Shown here piece after piece: positions 40,676 to 49,607 of a stretch of 64,000 nt of DNA (position 1 is the stretch's first letter; every line of letters begins with the position of its first letter). The stretch spans positions 124,001-188,000 of the forward strand of contig JBBSFB010000001.1 of NCBI GenBank assembly GCA_038239145.1. Direction: 5' to 3'. This stretch comes from PALSA-610 sp038239145. Lineage in GTDB: Bacteria > Actinomycetota > Acidimicrobiia > IMCC26256 > PALSA-610. The notes beneath the pieces are model-generated. The model was not told where the DNA came from. It made no database searches and saw only the letters and a program-made list of their open reading frames with translations. Both the position numbers and the translations under genes were made by a program.

Positions 40676-40897
40676 ATGAGCCGACCGTTGGCCTTCGAGC
40701 ACTACCGCTACCTGGGCGACAAGCGGACGCAGGTGGTGTACGACCTCGACCTCTACGGCGTCGACGCGAGTGTGACCGACGCCGTTGACAACGTGTTGGC
40801 GTCGGAGAAGTTCATCGCGATCTCACCGCAGACGCTCGCGGAGGCGCGCAACCGCGGCTATCACCCGCATCGTTCCATTCGCGGCGCGGCCGAGTAG
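40676..40897 (+). CDS. Small hypothetical protein, 73 aa
   Basis: This is a soluble, mixed-charge protein with the segments RPLAFEHYRYLGDKRTQVVYDLD and ISPQTLAEARNRGYHPHRS. I do not recognise a family. No signal peptide, membrane segment or Cys is present. The reading frame begins with a promoter-adjacent ATG and lacks a ribosome-binding site. It ends 21 bases before the convergent DUF1802 gene. Composition is protein-like and the frame is intact, so I consider it real. Confidence 0.6.
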   Translation: MSRPLAFEHYRYLGDKRTQVVYDLDLYGVDASVTDAVDNVLASEKFIAISPQTLAEARNRGYHPHRSIRGAAE

Positions 40898-40918
40898 CGC
40901 ACCCGGACCGCGAACGAG

Positions 40919-41548
40919 TCAGGCGGGTGTCGGGCTCCAGCACTCGGCTGGGAGCGCCTCGCGAATGCCGTTGCGCTTCGACTCGAACGCGACGTCGGAG
41001 AGAACCAGCTCGGAGGGCAGCGCCGCCGGGTCGGCCGGCAGGCCCCGGTAGTCGACCCACGACGTGCACCCGCCATAGGCCTCGTCCCACGGCACCGTGA
41101 CCGGCTCGGCCAGACGGTGCACCCGCAGCACGAGGACCCAGAGCGGATCCCTCCGCTTCCAGGCGAATCGCGACTCGACGTAGGCGCGCGCCCAGACCAG
41201 CTTCGAGTCGAGGGCGTCGAGGTGTTCGGGCTCGGAGATTGTCGCGACGTCGACGATGTCGGCCCAGCCTCGCATCGTGATGGGGCCGCCGACCGGTGAC
41301 GCGTCGGCGAGGTCGACCCAGTGCGCGTACGCGGGCTTCATCAGCTCCGGTTTCTGGTGCTCGGCGGTCGGCGACAGCCAGCAACGCCGGGTCTCGACGC
41401 CGAAGTGCCGGCCGTCCTCGCGGAGCCCTCCCTTGCGTACGTCGACGATCTGTTCACCCTCGAGCAGGGCGTGAACGATGGCCGCCCACTCCTTGAGCGC
41501 CGGGACCGAGCCTGCGGAAGTGCTCTGGTTCGTTGCGGAGGCGGTCAC
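40919..41548 (-). CDS. DUF1802-like protein
   Basis: The 209-residue protein has the DUF1802 opening ALKEWAAIVHALLEGEQIVDVRKGGLRE, followed by HFGVETRRCWLSPTAEHQKPELMKPAY, and later VWARAYVESRFAWKRRDPLWVLVLRVHRL. The domain has no established biochemical role. I chose the GTG at 41548 because the upstream frame overlaps the divergent gene and loses family similarity. A TATCCT box ending at 41557 would give a two-base leader. Only 21 bases separate it from the divergent ATG at 41570. Confidence 0.75.
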   Translation of the reverse strand: MTASATNQSTSAGSVPALKEWAAIVHALLEGEQIVDVRKGGLREDGRHFGVETRRCWLSPTAEHQKPELMKPAYAHWVDLADASPVGGPITMRGWADIVDVATISEPEHLDALDSKLVWARAYVESRFAWKRRDPLWVLVLRVHRLAEPVTVPWDEAYGGCTSWVDYRGLPADPAALPSELVLSDVAFESKRNGIREALPAECWSPTPA

Positions 41549-41569
41549 GCGCGCCAGGATAACCACCAC

Positions 41570-42313
41570 ATGGAAGAGCTCGTCTCGGAGGGTTTGCGGC
41601 TCGGGGCCCACTTCGCGCGCCCCGCGGGTGTGACGCGAGTGCCGGGATTGCTCGTCCTCCCCGGGTTCCCGAGGGGCGCCGGCGGTGCGGCGGCGGTCGG
41701 CAACACCGATCAGACCCTGTGCGACCGGATCGCCCGGGAGTCGGGCTGGGGCGGTCTCACATTCACGTTTCGCGGGACCGGGCCGTCCGAAGGCGACTTC
41801 TCGATCGAGGGCTGGCTCGCCGACGTGCGCGCCGCGGTCGACGTACTCCACGCCCGCACCGACATCACAGGGGTGTGGATCGCCGGTTTCCGGCTCGGGG
41901 GGACACTGGCGATCGTGGTGGCCGCGGACGACGAGCGGGTGCGCGGTATCGCAACGTTCGCGGCGCCGGCGTCGCTACGCACATGGGTGCGGGAGCCGGA
42001 ATGGTTCCTCGAGTACGCCCGGCGGACCGGTGTGCTGCGCACACCCGAGTTCCCGACCGACCCCGAGGCATGGATCCGTGCGATCGCGACGCTCGACCCG
42101 CTGGCGGCGGCGGCGCGCATCTCGCCTCGGCCGTGGCTACTCGTCCACGGGAGCGCCGACGACGTCGTGGCCGTCGACGATGCCCGCAACCTCGCGGCGG
42201 CGGCCGGCGACCACGTCGACCTGCGCATCGTCGCGAACGGACCGCACCGGCTCCGGCACGACCCGCGCGCGATTGCGGCGCTCCTCGGCTGGCTCGACCG
42301 TCAGGAGCCCTGA
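41570..42313 (+). CDS. Alpha/beta-hydrolase-fold protein lacking the nucleophile Ser
   Basis: The 247-residue protein has the alpha/beta-hydrolase layout: LLVLPGFPRGAGG near the oxyanion region, GLTFTFRGTGPSEGDFS, the nucleophile elbow AGFRLGGTLAIVVA, an acid strand LVHGSADDVVAVDDA and a C-terminal His in NGPHRLRHD. The elbow reads G-F-R-L-G-G with Arg108 where Ser is expected, so classical hydrolase chemistry is unlikely even though the Asp and His remain. It may be a pseudoenzyme or use another residue. It has no ribosome-binding site. Its 3' end overlaps the convergent epimerase gene by 13 bases. Confidence 0.78.
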   Translation: MEELVSEGLRLGAHFARPAGVTRVPGLLVLPGFPRGAGGAAAVGNTDQTLCDRIARESGWGGLTFTFRGTGPSEGDFSIEGWLADVRAAVDVLHARTDITGVWIAGFRLGGTLAIVVAADDERVRGIATFAAPASLRTWVREPEWFLEYARRTGVLRTPEFPTDPEAWIRAIATLDPLAAAARISPRPWLLVHGSADDVVAVDDARNLAAAAGDHVDLRIVANGPHRLRHDPRAIAALLGWLDRQEP

Positions 42314-43209
42314 GCGCGCATCCGCGCGTCGCCGAGCACCGAGTCGAGGGTGTCGTCGAGCGGGCGCGGCATCGACCAACCGGTGTCCGTGCGGATCTTG
42401 GTGGGATCGCCGACGAGGTACGGCACCTCGACCGGTCGCACCAGCTCCGGGTCGACGACCACTTCGAGGTCGCCACCCGCGCGGGCGACGAGACGGTCGG
42501 CGATCTCGCCGATGCTGACGCCTTCACCCCGACAGACGTTGTAGACCTCGCCGGGCTCGCCGCGGTCGACGAGCAGTCGGTAGGCACGCACGATGTCGCG
42601 CACATCGGAAAGGTCGCGCACCGGATCGCGCGCGCCGACCGTGATCGAACCGGCGCGGTCGAGTTGCGCCAACACGATGCGCCGAGCGAGCGCGGGCACG
42701 ACGAAACGGTCCGACTGCCCGGCACCCGTGTGGGAGAAGGCGCGCACGCGTATCGTCTCGAGCCCGGTCGCGAGCCAGGACTGCAACGCGAGATAGGACG
42801 CCGCGACCTTGCTGGCCCCGTACGGCGTGAGCGGCCGCAGCGGCGCGTCTTCTCGCAGGCGTGCACCCGCCGTGTCGACTTTGCCGTACTCCTCCGAGCT
42901 CCCGACGACGAGGACGCGGCGTACCCCTGCGGCGCGCGCTGCGTCGAGGACGTTTGCGGTTCCCTCCACGTTGACGCGTAAGCAGGTCGTCGGGTCCTGC
43001 CACGACGCGCCCACCTCCGACCAGGCTGCGAGGTGATACACGACCTCGGGCTGCTCGACCCGGAACACCTCGTGCACGCGGACGCGATCGGTCACGTCGA
43101 ATTGGGCGCCGTGATCGCCGGGCGAGACGACGTCGTCGCCCGCGTCGCGCAGGTGTGCGAGCAGATACGGCCCGACGAAGCCGGTCGCCCCGGTGACAAG
43201 TGCCTTCAT
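42301..43209 (-). CDS. NAD-dependent epimerase/dehydratase, Rmd-like (GDP-6-deoxy-4-keto-mannose reductase type)
   Basis: This is a 302-residue extended SDR with MKALVTGATGFVGPYLLAHL at the N-terminus (NAD-binding GxxGxxG), HLAAWSEVGASW, SSEEYGKV, the catalytic YGASK and substrate segment VRAFSHTGAGQSDRFVVP. The HTGPGQ-like segment and SSEEYG motif point to the Gmd/Rmd group that makes GDP-rhamnose or GDP-deoxy-talose. Without its dehydratase partner in the window the exact sugar is uncertain. The ATG overlaps the preceding glycosyltransferase stop (ATGA, 43206-43209). Confidence 0.85.
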   Translation of the reverse strand: MKALVTGATGFVGPYLLAHLRDAGDDVVSPGDHGAQFDVTDRVRVHEVFRVEQPEVVYHLAAWSEVGASWQDPTTCLRVNVEGTANVLDAARAAGVRRVLVVGSSEEYGKVDTAGARLREDAPLRPLTPYGASKVAASYLALQSWLATGLETIRVRAFSHTGAGQSDRFVVPALARRIVLAQLDRAGSITVGARDPVRDLSDVRDIVRAYRLLVDRGEPGEVYNVCRGEGVSIGEIADRLVARAGGDLEVVVDPELVRPVEVPYLVGDPTKIRTDTGWSMPRPLDDTLDSVLGDARMRAQGS

Positions 43210-44360
43210 CCCGCAGGTACCGCGCCCGGCGCGTGCCGCGCGACCTGCTCGTACGCGGCGACGTGGGCGGCAACCGAGCGTTCCCAAGTGAACGCGGCCG
43301 CGCGCGGAGGTCCCGCCGCGCGCAACCGGGCCGCGACGGCGGGCTCGTCGAGCACTGTCGCCAGCGCGCGCCCGAGTGCCTCGGGGTCGGCCGGAGGGAC
43401 GAGGAGCGCGGCGTCGCCGACGACCTCTTCGAGCGCGGAACCCGACGTGGTCACCAGTGGGGTGCCGCAGGCGAGCGCTTCGAGCGCGGGCATGCCGAAG
43501 CCCTCGACGAGCGATGGGTACGCAACCACCTCGGCTCGGCGGAACAGCGCTGCGAGGGCGGCGTCGTCGATGTAGCCGGGTCGGAGTATTCGGGTCGCGA
43601 CACCGCTCGCGCCGATCGCGGCCCGAGCCTCGGCCACACCCCAACCGTCGCCTCCGGCGAGCACGAGCTGGACGTCGGGATGGGTGGCGGCGATGCGAGC
43701 AAACGCGCGCACGAGTGTCGGCACGTCCTTGCGGGGCTCGATGGTGCTCGCGAACGCCACGTAGGGCGCGGCGATGCCGTGGCGGGCGAGCGCGGCCCAG
43801 TCGTCGGCGCGTGCCTGCGGATCATCGGTACCGGGCGCGAAGCGGGAGTGGTCGACGCCGTGATGGATCACCACGATCTCGCCGCGCGGATGGAAGCGCT
43901 GCCGGAGCCCGTCGGCGGCGTCGTGGCTCCCGGTGATGATCAACTCCGCGCGCCGCGCCGCGGCCGCGATCATCTTGCGGAAGTACACGACCTTCGAACG
44001 CTCGTGCCATTCGGGATGGTCGAAGAACGTGAGGTCGTGCATGGCCACGACCGTCGAGACGCGTGAGCGCAAAGGCATTGTGTAGTGGGGTGCGTGCCAG
44101 ACATCGGGACGGATCCGGCTCGCAACGCGGGGGCCTGCAGTTTGTTCCCAGGCCAGCCGGGCCGGACGCCGATTCGGCGCGAGCGCGTGCATGGTGGCCG
44201 AGGGGGCGAGGTCGCCCCAGCGTTCGGTGTCACCGCGCCTCGTCAGCAGATGCAGGTCGATGTCCGCGCGGGCGGCGACGCCCCGCGCGACCGCGATCGT
44301 ATACACGCCGGCGCCGACGGGCCGGGCGGGTACCGCCGAGACATCGAGCAGGACGCGCAC
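43206..44360 (-). CDS. GT4-family glycosyltransferase
   Basis: The 384-residue GT-B enzyme starts MRVLLDVSAVPARPVGAGVYTIAVARG, has MHDLTFFDHPEWH in the acceptor half, and in the donor half ASTIEPRKDVPTLVRAFARI and YPSLVEGFGMPALEALACGTPLVTT. It belongs to the mannosyltransferase-like group of which the next two upstream genes are also members. These three tandem, same-strand enzymes run into the Rmd-like reductase, suggesting one operon for a deoxysugar-containing oligosaccharide. Confidence 0.88.
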   Translation of the reverse strand: MRVLLDVSAVPARPVGAGVYTIAVARGVAARADIDLHLLTRRGDTERWGDLAPSATMHALAPNRRPARLAWEQTAGPRVASRIRPDVWHAPHYTMPLRSRVSTVVAMHDLTFFDHPEWHERSKVVYFRKMIAAAARRAELIITGSHDAADGLRQRFHPRGEIVVIHHGVDHSRFAPGTDDPQARADDWAALARHGIAAPYVAFASTIEPRKDVPTLVRAFARIAATHPDVQLVLAGGDGWGVAEARAAIGASGVATRILRPGYIDDAALAALFRRAEVVAYPSLVEGFGMPALEALACGTPLVTTSGSALEEVVGDAALLVPPADPEALGRALATVLDEPAVAARLRAAGPPRAAAFTWERSVAAHVAAYEQVARHAPGAVPAG

Positions 44361-44369
44361 GGGGGGAGT

Positions 44370-45455
44370 CTACGAAGCGCCGAGCGCGAGGGCGCGTGTG
44401 TACGCGCGACTGTGCCCGGCCGCGGAACGATCCCAGTTCAGCTCGCGGGCTCGGACGACTCCGGCGCGCGTCATCGCGGCCCGCAGCGTGCCGTCGTCGA
44501 GCACGCGTTCGATCTGCTCGGCGCAGACGTCGGCATCGCCGGGGTAGAAAAGCGCGCCCGCGCCTTCGACGACCTCCTCCAGCGCGGAACCGGTCGTGGC
44601 GATCGTCGGAACGCCGCGTGCCATTGCCTCCACCACCGGGAGACCGAAGCCCTCGTAGAGCGACGCGAGGCAGAAGGCGTCGGCTCTCCGGTAGAGCGCG
44701 TCCAGCACCGACCACGGTTGGTTGCCGATGACCTCGACGAACGATCGGTCCAAGCCGCGTACGTCACCCCACCCGCGTGGCCCCGCCACCACCAACGTGA
44801 GGTCGGGGCGGGTCTTCCGGACGCGTTCGACCGCCCGCACGATCGTCGCCACGTCCTTGCGGGGTTCGAGGGTACCGACGGTGAGGATGTACGGCGGGCG
44901 GACGTTCGCGCGCGCGACCGCGCGATCGATCTCGTCCGGATCGCGCGGAACCGGCGGATCGACACCGAACGGAACGACCTCGATCCGCGCACGATCGAAG
45001 CCTTCCCGCTCGAGCTCGTGGCCGGTGAACTGCGACGGTACGACGACGAGCGTCGCGTGCTTGCGCGCGAGGTGGAGGCCACGAGAATGAAAGGTCACGC
45101 CGCGTTTCGTCGTCGTCTCCGGCAGGCGGCGGAACGCGACGTCGTGCACCGTCACGACGAGCGGGCGATCCCGTACGGGCGGCACGGCCAGGCTCGGCGC
45201 GTGGACGACGTCGGCCTCGATCCGTAGTTGGGGCCGGTGGAGTCGATGCCAGAGCTCGTAGCGTGCGCTGCCGTGCGGCGGACCGAGGTCGATCCACGGC
45301 ACCCGGCGCGCGACGCCGCGCGGTCGCGGGCCCGCGGCGAAGGCGATCGGGTCGACACCGTGCTCGGGAAGATTGCGGAGCAGCGCAATCTCGTAGCGAC
45401 CGATGCCGCCCGGTACGGGCTGCAGGAGCTGACCGACGTGCATCGCGACTCTCAT
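44370..45455 (-). CDS. GT4-family glycosyltransferase
   Basis: The 361-residue GT-B enzyme starts MRVAMHVGQLLQPVPGGIGRYEIALLRNL, with VTVHDVAFRRLPE, VGTLEPRKDVATIVRAVERV and ASLYEGFGLPVVEAMARGVPTIATT. It is paralogous to the genes on either side. The ATG at 45455 was chosen because it opens the first beta strand; GTGAGAG about eight bases upstream is a weak ribosome-binding site. The stop lies nine bases before the next GTG. Confidence 0.88.
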   Translation of the reverse strand: MRVAMHVGQLLQPVPGGIGRYEIALLRNLPEHGVDPIAFAAGPRPRGVARRVPWIDLGPPHGSARYELWHRLHRPQLRIEADVVHAPSLAVPPVRDRPLVVTVHDVAFRRLPETTTKRGVTFHSRGLHLARKHATLVVVPSQFTGHELEREGFDRARIEVVPFGVDPPVPRDPDEIDRAVARANVRPPYILTVGTLEPRKDVATIVRAVERVRKTRPDLTLVVAGPRGWGDVRGLDRSFVEVIGNQPWSVLDALYRRADAFCLASLYEGFGLPVVEAMARGVPTIATTGSALEEVVEGAGALFYPGDADVCAEQIERVLDDGTLRAAMTRAGVVRARELNWDRSAAGHSRAYTRALALGAS

Positions 45456-45465
45456 CGGGCAACTC

Positions 45466-46599
45466 TCACTGGGCCAACCGGCGGTAGCACGACGCGAGCG
45501 CGCGCGCGGTGTGGTCCCAGGAGAACGCGTGGACTCGATCGCGCCCGCGCGCGATGAGCTCGGCGCGGGTGGCGGAGTCGGTGATGACGCGATCCATCTC
45601 GCCGGCGAGCGCGTGCTCGTTGGTGGGCTCGACGAGGACGGCGGCGTCACCGGCGACCTCGGGGATCGACCCGGCCCGAGCGGCCACGACGGGAACGCCG
45701 ACGGTCATCGCTTCGAGCAGCGGGAATCCGAAGCCTTCGTATATCGACGGATAGGCGAGCAACGTCGCCCGCTCCAGGAGCGCGCGCCGGCCTGCGTCGG
45801 AGACGCCACCGGCGAGGACGACCCGGTCGCGAATGCTCGGAGGGAGCCGGGCAATCGCGGCGTCGATCTCGGGGCGGGCCGGGCCGTCGTGGCCGGCGAT
45901 GACGAGCCGGAGATCGGTATGGCGGTCGGCGAGCTCGGCGAACGCCCCCACCAGATGGGCAAAGTTCTTGCGCGGTTCCAGGGTGCCGATGGCGACGATG
46001 AACGGCGCGTCCCCGACCTTCGCCTCGACCTCGGTCGGCATCTCGATCTCGTCGCCCAGTGCCGGGATCCCGAGCGGGATGACGACGAGCCGACCCGAGG
46101 CCCGCAGCCCCATGCCGTAATTCTCCTCGATCTCGTCGGCGACGAACTCCGAGCCCGTGTGCAGCGTCGCGCCTCGGGCGACAGCGCGCCGGATGATCGG
46201 ATCGAAGGCGCGGACCTCGGGCGTACAGAGCTCGGGATACCGCACGAACGAGCAGTCGTACACGCTGATGATCAGCGGCCGGCGGCTCGGCGGCGCGAGA
46301 TAGTTCGTCGCGTGGATGACCTGCGCGGGCTCCAGCCACCGGTCGATGCGGGGCGTGTCGGCGCGCACCCAGGAGCGGAGCAGAATGCGCGCGGGGATCG
46401 GAACGAAGCGGGTGTCGGAAGGGACCGCGTCGCGTTGGCGGCGCGCCCGCGTGCTCAGCGTGTACGGAACGAGGTCGGGGCCCGCCTCGAGCGCGCGCAG
46501 CGCGACGATGATCTCGGCGACAGCGGCGCCTATTCCCGAGCGCGCGCCGAGAAGCGGCGTGACGTCGATGGCTACGGTCGGACGCGCCGTCGGAGGCAC
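45466..46599 (-). CDS. GT4-family glycosyltransferase
   Basis: The 377-residue GT-B enzyme starts VAIDVTPLLGARSGIGAAVAEIIVAL after a short N-terminus, with ISVYDCSFVRYPELC, AIGTLEPRKNFAHLVGAFAEL and YPSIYEGFGFPLLEAMTVGVPVVAA. It is the first gene of the run 45466, 44370, 43206, 42301, divergent from the amidase gene. GTG start; TAGCAA seven bases before it is a possible but poor -10 box. Specificity unknown. Confidence 0.87.
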   Translation of the reverse strand: MPPTARPTVAIDVTPLLGARSGIGAAVAEIIVALRALEAGPDLVPYTLSTRARRQRDAVPSDTRFVPIPARILLRSWVRADTPRIDRWLEPAQVIHATNYLAPPSRRPLIISVYDCSFVRYPELCTPEVRAFDPIIRRAVARGATLHTGSEFVADEIEENYGMGLRASGRLVVIPLGIPALGDEIEMPTEVEAKVGDAPFIVAIGTLEPRKNFAHLVGAFAELADRHTDLRLVIAGHDGPARPEIDAAIARLPPSIRDRVVLAGGVSDAGRRALLERATLLAYPSIYEGFGFPLLEAMTVGVPVVAARAGSIPEVAGDAAVLVEPTNEHALAGEMDRVITDSATRAELIARGRDRVHAFSWDHTARALASCYRRLAQ

Positions 46600-46689
46600 C
46601 GACGGTTGCTACCACACATCTGCCGGTAGCCTGTGACCCGGAACGCGGGCTGAGTTCCAACGACCCTGGTGGCAAGCCTGGGGAGGTTT

Positions 46690-48228
46690 GTGCAGCACGA
46701 CGACAGCCACGATGAAGTTGCTCGTCGCCTTTCTCGTCGCGCCGCATTGCAACTGGGTGCCGGAGTCGGCGCAGCCGCGGTCGCGGCGCCGTACGTCGCG
46801 CACCTGGGCGTTTCACGCGCCGTCGATCTCGGCGACGCTCACCCGGTCTTCGCGCCCGTGCACAACTGGCCGGTCCCGCCGATCGTCACCCGCCAGAAGT
46901 GGGGCGCGAACGAGGCATTGCGTCGCGTCGGGCAGATCTACGACACGGCGGTCACCAAGATCGTCGTGCACCACACCGGTACGCCGAACGACGTCACGAA
47001 CTATCCGGGCCTGTGCCGAGGGATCCTCGCGAACGAGACCGGGGGCGAGTACATCGACATCGCGTACAACTGGTTGATCGATCCCAACGGGAACATCTAC
47101 GAAGGTCGATGGGCCCAGACCTACGCAGCGGGCGCGGCGCACACGGGCGAGCACAACGACGCCAACGTGCGGGGCGCGCACGCGATCTATCACAACTCGA
47201 ACACCATCGGCGTCGCGTTGATGGGCACGTACGACACGCTGAATCCGCCGCCGGCGATGATCGGGGCGCTCGTCACGCTGCTCGCGTGGAAGTGCGCACG
47301 GTGGGGCATCGATCCGCTCGGCCGCGGGATCTTCCACGCGTCGAACGGCGCGGTCGAGAATCTGTTCAACATCTGTGGCCATCGCGACACGTCCGCGACC
47401 GACTGTCCCGGCCAGCGGACCGAGCCGATGCTTCCGTCGATACGCACCCAGGTCGCGGCCCGGATCAGCGGCACCGGATACTGGATCGCAACGAGCCTGA
47501 GCCAGGTCATGGCGTTCGGTGGCGCGTCGGTCGTCAACAGCGCCGGGTTCACGCTGACCCGTCCGATCGTCGGCATCGCCGGGCAGCCCTCGGCGACCGG
47601 CTACTGGTTGTTCTCGGGCGACGGTGGGGTCTATTCGTTCGGGAGCGCCGGATTCCACGGCTCGATGGGCGGCAGCGGGCTCTCGGCTCCCATGGTTGGC
47701 ATGGCGTCGACGCCATCGGGTCGCGGCTACTGGCTGGTCGGCGGCGATGGAGGCATCTTTAGTTTCGGCGACGCCCGCTTCTTCGGTTCGACGGGCGCGC
47801 TGCACCTGAACGCGCCGGTGTTGGGCATGACACCGACCAAGAGCGGCCGTGGCTACTGGCTCTACGCTCGCGACGGCGGGATCTTCAGCTTCGGCGACGC
47901 CCGTTTCTACGGCTCGACCGGCAACATCCGGCTCAACCAGCCAGTCGTTTCGATGGCAGCCCGACCCCAGGGCGACGGGTACTGGATCATCGCCCGAGAC
48001 GGCGGGCTGTTCGCCTTCGGTGCGGCGGGGTACCACGGCTCCGGTGCGACGAGAGCAGCGACGTCGCCGTACGTCGGCATGCTGGCGTCGACGACCGGTC
48101 TCGGCTACGCGATGTTGCAGGCCGACGGCCGGCTCTCGGCGTTCGGCGATGCCCCGAACCTCGGCGACCTCGCCGGCCGTACGTTCGGTCAGGCGGTCGG
48201 GGTCACGGGGAAGCTCAAGCCGGTGTAG
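46690..48228 (+). CDS. Secreted PGRP-type N-acetylmuramoyl-L-alanine amidase with GYWLV repeats
   Basis: The roughly 512-residue protein has a twin-arginine-like signal (RLSRRAALQLGAGVGAAAVA). The peptidoglycan-recognition/amidase-2 domain (about residues 65-260) carries zinc ligands in KIVVHHTGT and the CGHRD...DCPG region plus YNWLIDPNGNIYEGRW. Residues after about 265 hold about five GYWLxxxDGGxFSFGDA repeats like those at 20697-21449. It should cleave the MurNAc-L-Ala bond of peptidoglycan while the repeats bind or anchor. The GTG at 46690 has GGGGAGG three bases upstream; GTG 46669 is an alternative. Confidence 0.85.
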   Translation: MQHDDSHDEVARRLSRRAALQLGAGVGAAAVAAPYVAHLGVSRAVDLGDAHPVFAPVHNWPVPPIVTRQKWGANEALRRVGQIYDTAVTKIVVHHTGTPNDVTNYPGLCRGILANETGGEYIDIAYNWLIDPNGNIYEGRWAQTYAAGAAHTGEHNDANVRGAHAIYHNSNTIGVALMGTYDTLNPPPAMIGALVTLLAWKCARWGIDPLGRGIFHASNGAVENLFNICGHRDTSATDCPGQRTEPMLPSIRTQVAARISGTGYWIATSLSQVMAFGGASVVNSAGFTLTRPIVGIAGQPSATGYWLFSGDGGVYSFGSAGFHGSMGGSGLSAPMVGMASTPSGRGYWLVGGDGGIFSFGDARFFGSTGALHLNAPVLGMTPTKSGRGYWLYARDGGIFSFGDARFYGSTGNIRLNQPVVSMAARPQGDGYWIIARDGGLFAFGAAGYHGSGATRAATSPYVGMLASTTGLGYAMLQADGRLSAFGDAPNLGDLAGRTFGQAVGVTGKLKPV

Positions 48229-48234
48229 GTCGTG

Positions 48235-48846
48235 TCATCCGCGTATCCTGCCGCGGCGCACACGCACGGGATGCTGCGCGAGAGCGAGCATCTCGTCGTC
48301 ACCGGCACTGTTGCCGTACGCCCAGAGCTCGACGTCGTCATCACCGAAGAGCGTCCGCAACCTTTCGGCCTTCTCGATCCCGCGGCAGTTGGCGCCCCGG
48401 ACCCTGCCCGTGCAGAGACCCTGCTCGTCACGATCGAGCTCCGTGCACAACACGTGCGTGATCCCGAGTTCAAGCGCCACCTCCGCGAGGTACACGTCGA
48501 GTGACGCCGACACGATCGCCACCTCGTGCCCTTCGCGGCGATGCCATGCGATCCGGTTCCGGGCGTCCGCGGTGACCGCCGATCCCCAGAGCCGGACGCC
48601 GTAGGAGTGGCCGGCGGCTTCGACGTCGGCGTAGGGCGTACCGGCCAGGATTCGTGTCAGCACGCGATCTTTGGCGGCATCGCGATCGCCGCGACCGGTT
48701 GCGGCGACCGCGAGCCGCGTCGATTCCGCTCCCAGCGCCTGCAGCACGCGCCGGCGGCCGGCGACGCTCATGACGAACGGGACGAGCGTGTCGCGCCGAG
48801 TCATCGTGCCGTCGAAGTCGAATGCGGCGAACGTGCGCCTCGTCAC
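48235..48846 (-). CDS. HAD-IB family phosphatase in the DPA module
   Basis: The 203-residue HAD hydrolase has DxDGT nucleophile motif FDFDGTMT (D10, D12), IVSASLDVYL (motif II) and GNSAGDDEML (motif IV), most like SerB/HAD-IB phosphatases. The GTG overlaps the dprE2 stop (GTGA, 48843-48846), so it is translationally tied to dprE2-dprE1-UbiA. In mycobacteria the step between DPPR synthase and DprE1 needs a decaprenyl-phosphoryl-phosphoribose phosphatase. This gene is well placed to supply it, although the mycobacterial candidate belongs to another fold. That role is inference. Confidence 0.8.
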   Translation of the reverse strand: MTRRTFAAFDFDGTMTRRDTLVPFVMSVAGRRRVLQALGAESTRLAVAATGRGDRDAAKDRVLTRILAGTPYADVEAAGHSYGVRLWGSAVTADARNRIAWHRREGHEVAIVSASLDVYLAEVALELGITHVLCTELDRDEQGLCTGRVRGANCRGIEKAERLRTLFGDDDVELWAYGNSAGDDEMLALAQHPVRVRRGRIRG

Positions 48847-49607
48847 GATGTGGGCAGGCGCCGGAAGACCGCGGTGGGCACGTGGCGCAGGATCATCATC
48901 ACGTATCTCATCGCGGGTGGAACCCATACGACGTCACGCCGGCGGGCGATTCCGCCGACGACCGCATCGGCGACCTCGTCGGGAGATACTGACAGGGGCG
49001 CGGCCTTCCGGCCCTCGGTCATCTTCGTGTGCACGAAGCCGGGCCGCACGATCATCACGTGCACTCCGCTCGACGCGAGCGATGCCGCGAGTCCCTGGTA
49101 GTACCCGTCGATGCCTGCCTTCGACGATCCGTACACGAAGTTGGCCCGGCGTACGCGTTCGCCGGCGACCGAAGACAAGAGCACGACCGTGCCGTGTCCC
49201 TGCGTGCGCATGCGGTTGACGAGCGGCACCGTGACCGAGACGGTGCCGGTGTAGTTCGTCTGGACGATGTCAAGCGCGGCGGCCGGATCGCGCTCGGCCC
49301 GCGCTTGGTCGCCGAGGACCCCGAACGCGACGAGCACGACGTCGAAGTCGCCGAAACGGTCGAACGTAGAACGTACGAAGATCTCGTGGGTGCCGAAGTC
49401 GGTGGCGTCGAAAGGGATGCAGTGCACCTCGGACGCGCCGAGACTCCGTAGCTCGACCGCCGCCGCTTCGCACGATTGCGGCTTGCGTGCCGCCAGTACG
49501 ACGCGCGCTCGGCGACGCCCGACGATCTTGCGTACGGTTGCGAGTGCGATGTCGGACGACCCGCCGAGCACGAGGACCGACTGCACATCGCCCAGCGCGT
49601 CTTTCAT
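48843..49607 (-). CDS. dprE2: Decaprenylphosphoryl-2-keto-ribose reductase DprE2-like SDR
   Basis: This 254-residue short-chain dehydrogenase has LGGSSDIALATVRK at 14-27, the VVLAARKP dinucleotide segment, LLSSVAGERVRR with the catalytic Ser, and YGSSK (Y159, K163). The N-terminal GGSSDIA and VLVAFGVLGDQ features match DprE2, which reduces the 2-keto intermediate to decaprenylphosphoryl-arabinose. The ATG overlaps the dprE1 stop (ATGA). Adjacency to dprE1 makes the assignment strong. Confidence 0.88.
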   Translation of the reverse strand: MKDALGDVQSVLVLGGSSDIALATVRKIVGRRRARVVLAARKPQSCEAAAVELRSLGASEVHCIPFDATDFGTHEIFVRSTFDRFGDFDVVLVAFGVLGDQARAERDPAAALDIVQTNYTGTVSVTVPLVNRMRTQGHGTVVLLSSVAGERVRRANFVYGSSKAGIDGYYQGLAASLASSGVHVMIVRPGFVHTKMTEGRKAAPLSVSPDEVADAVVGGIARRRDVVWVPPAMRYVMMILRHVPTAVFRRLPTS

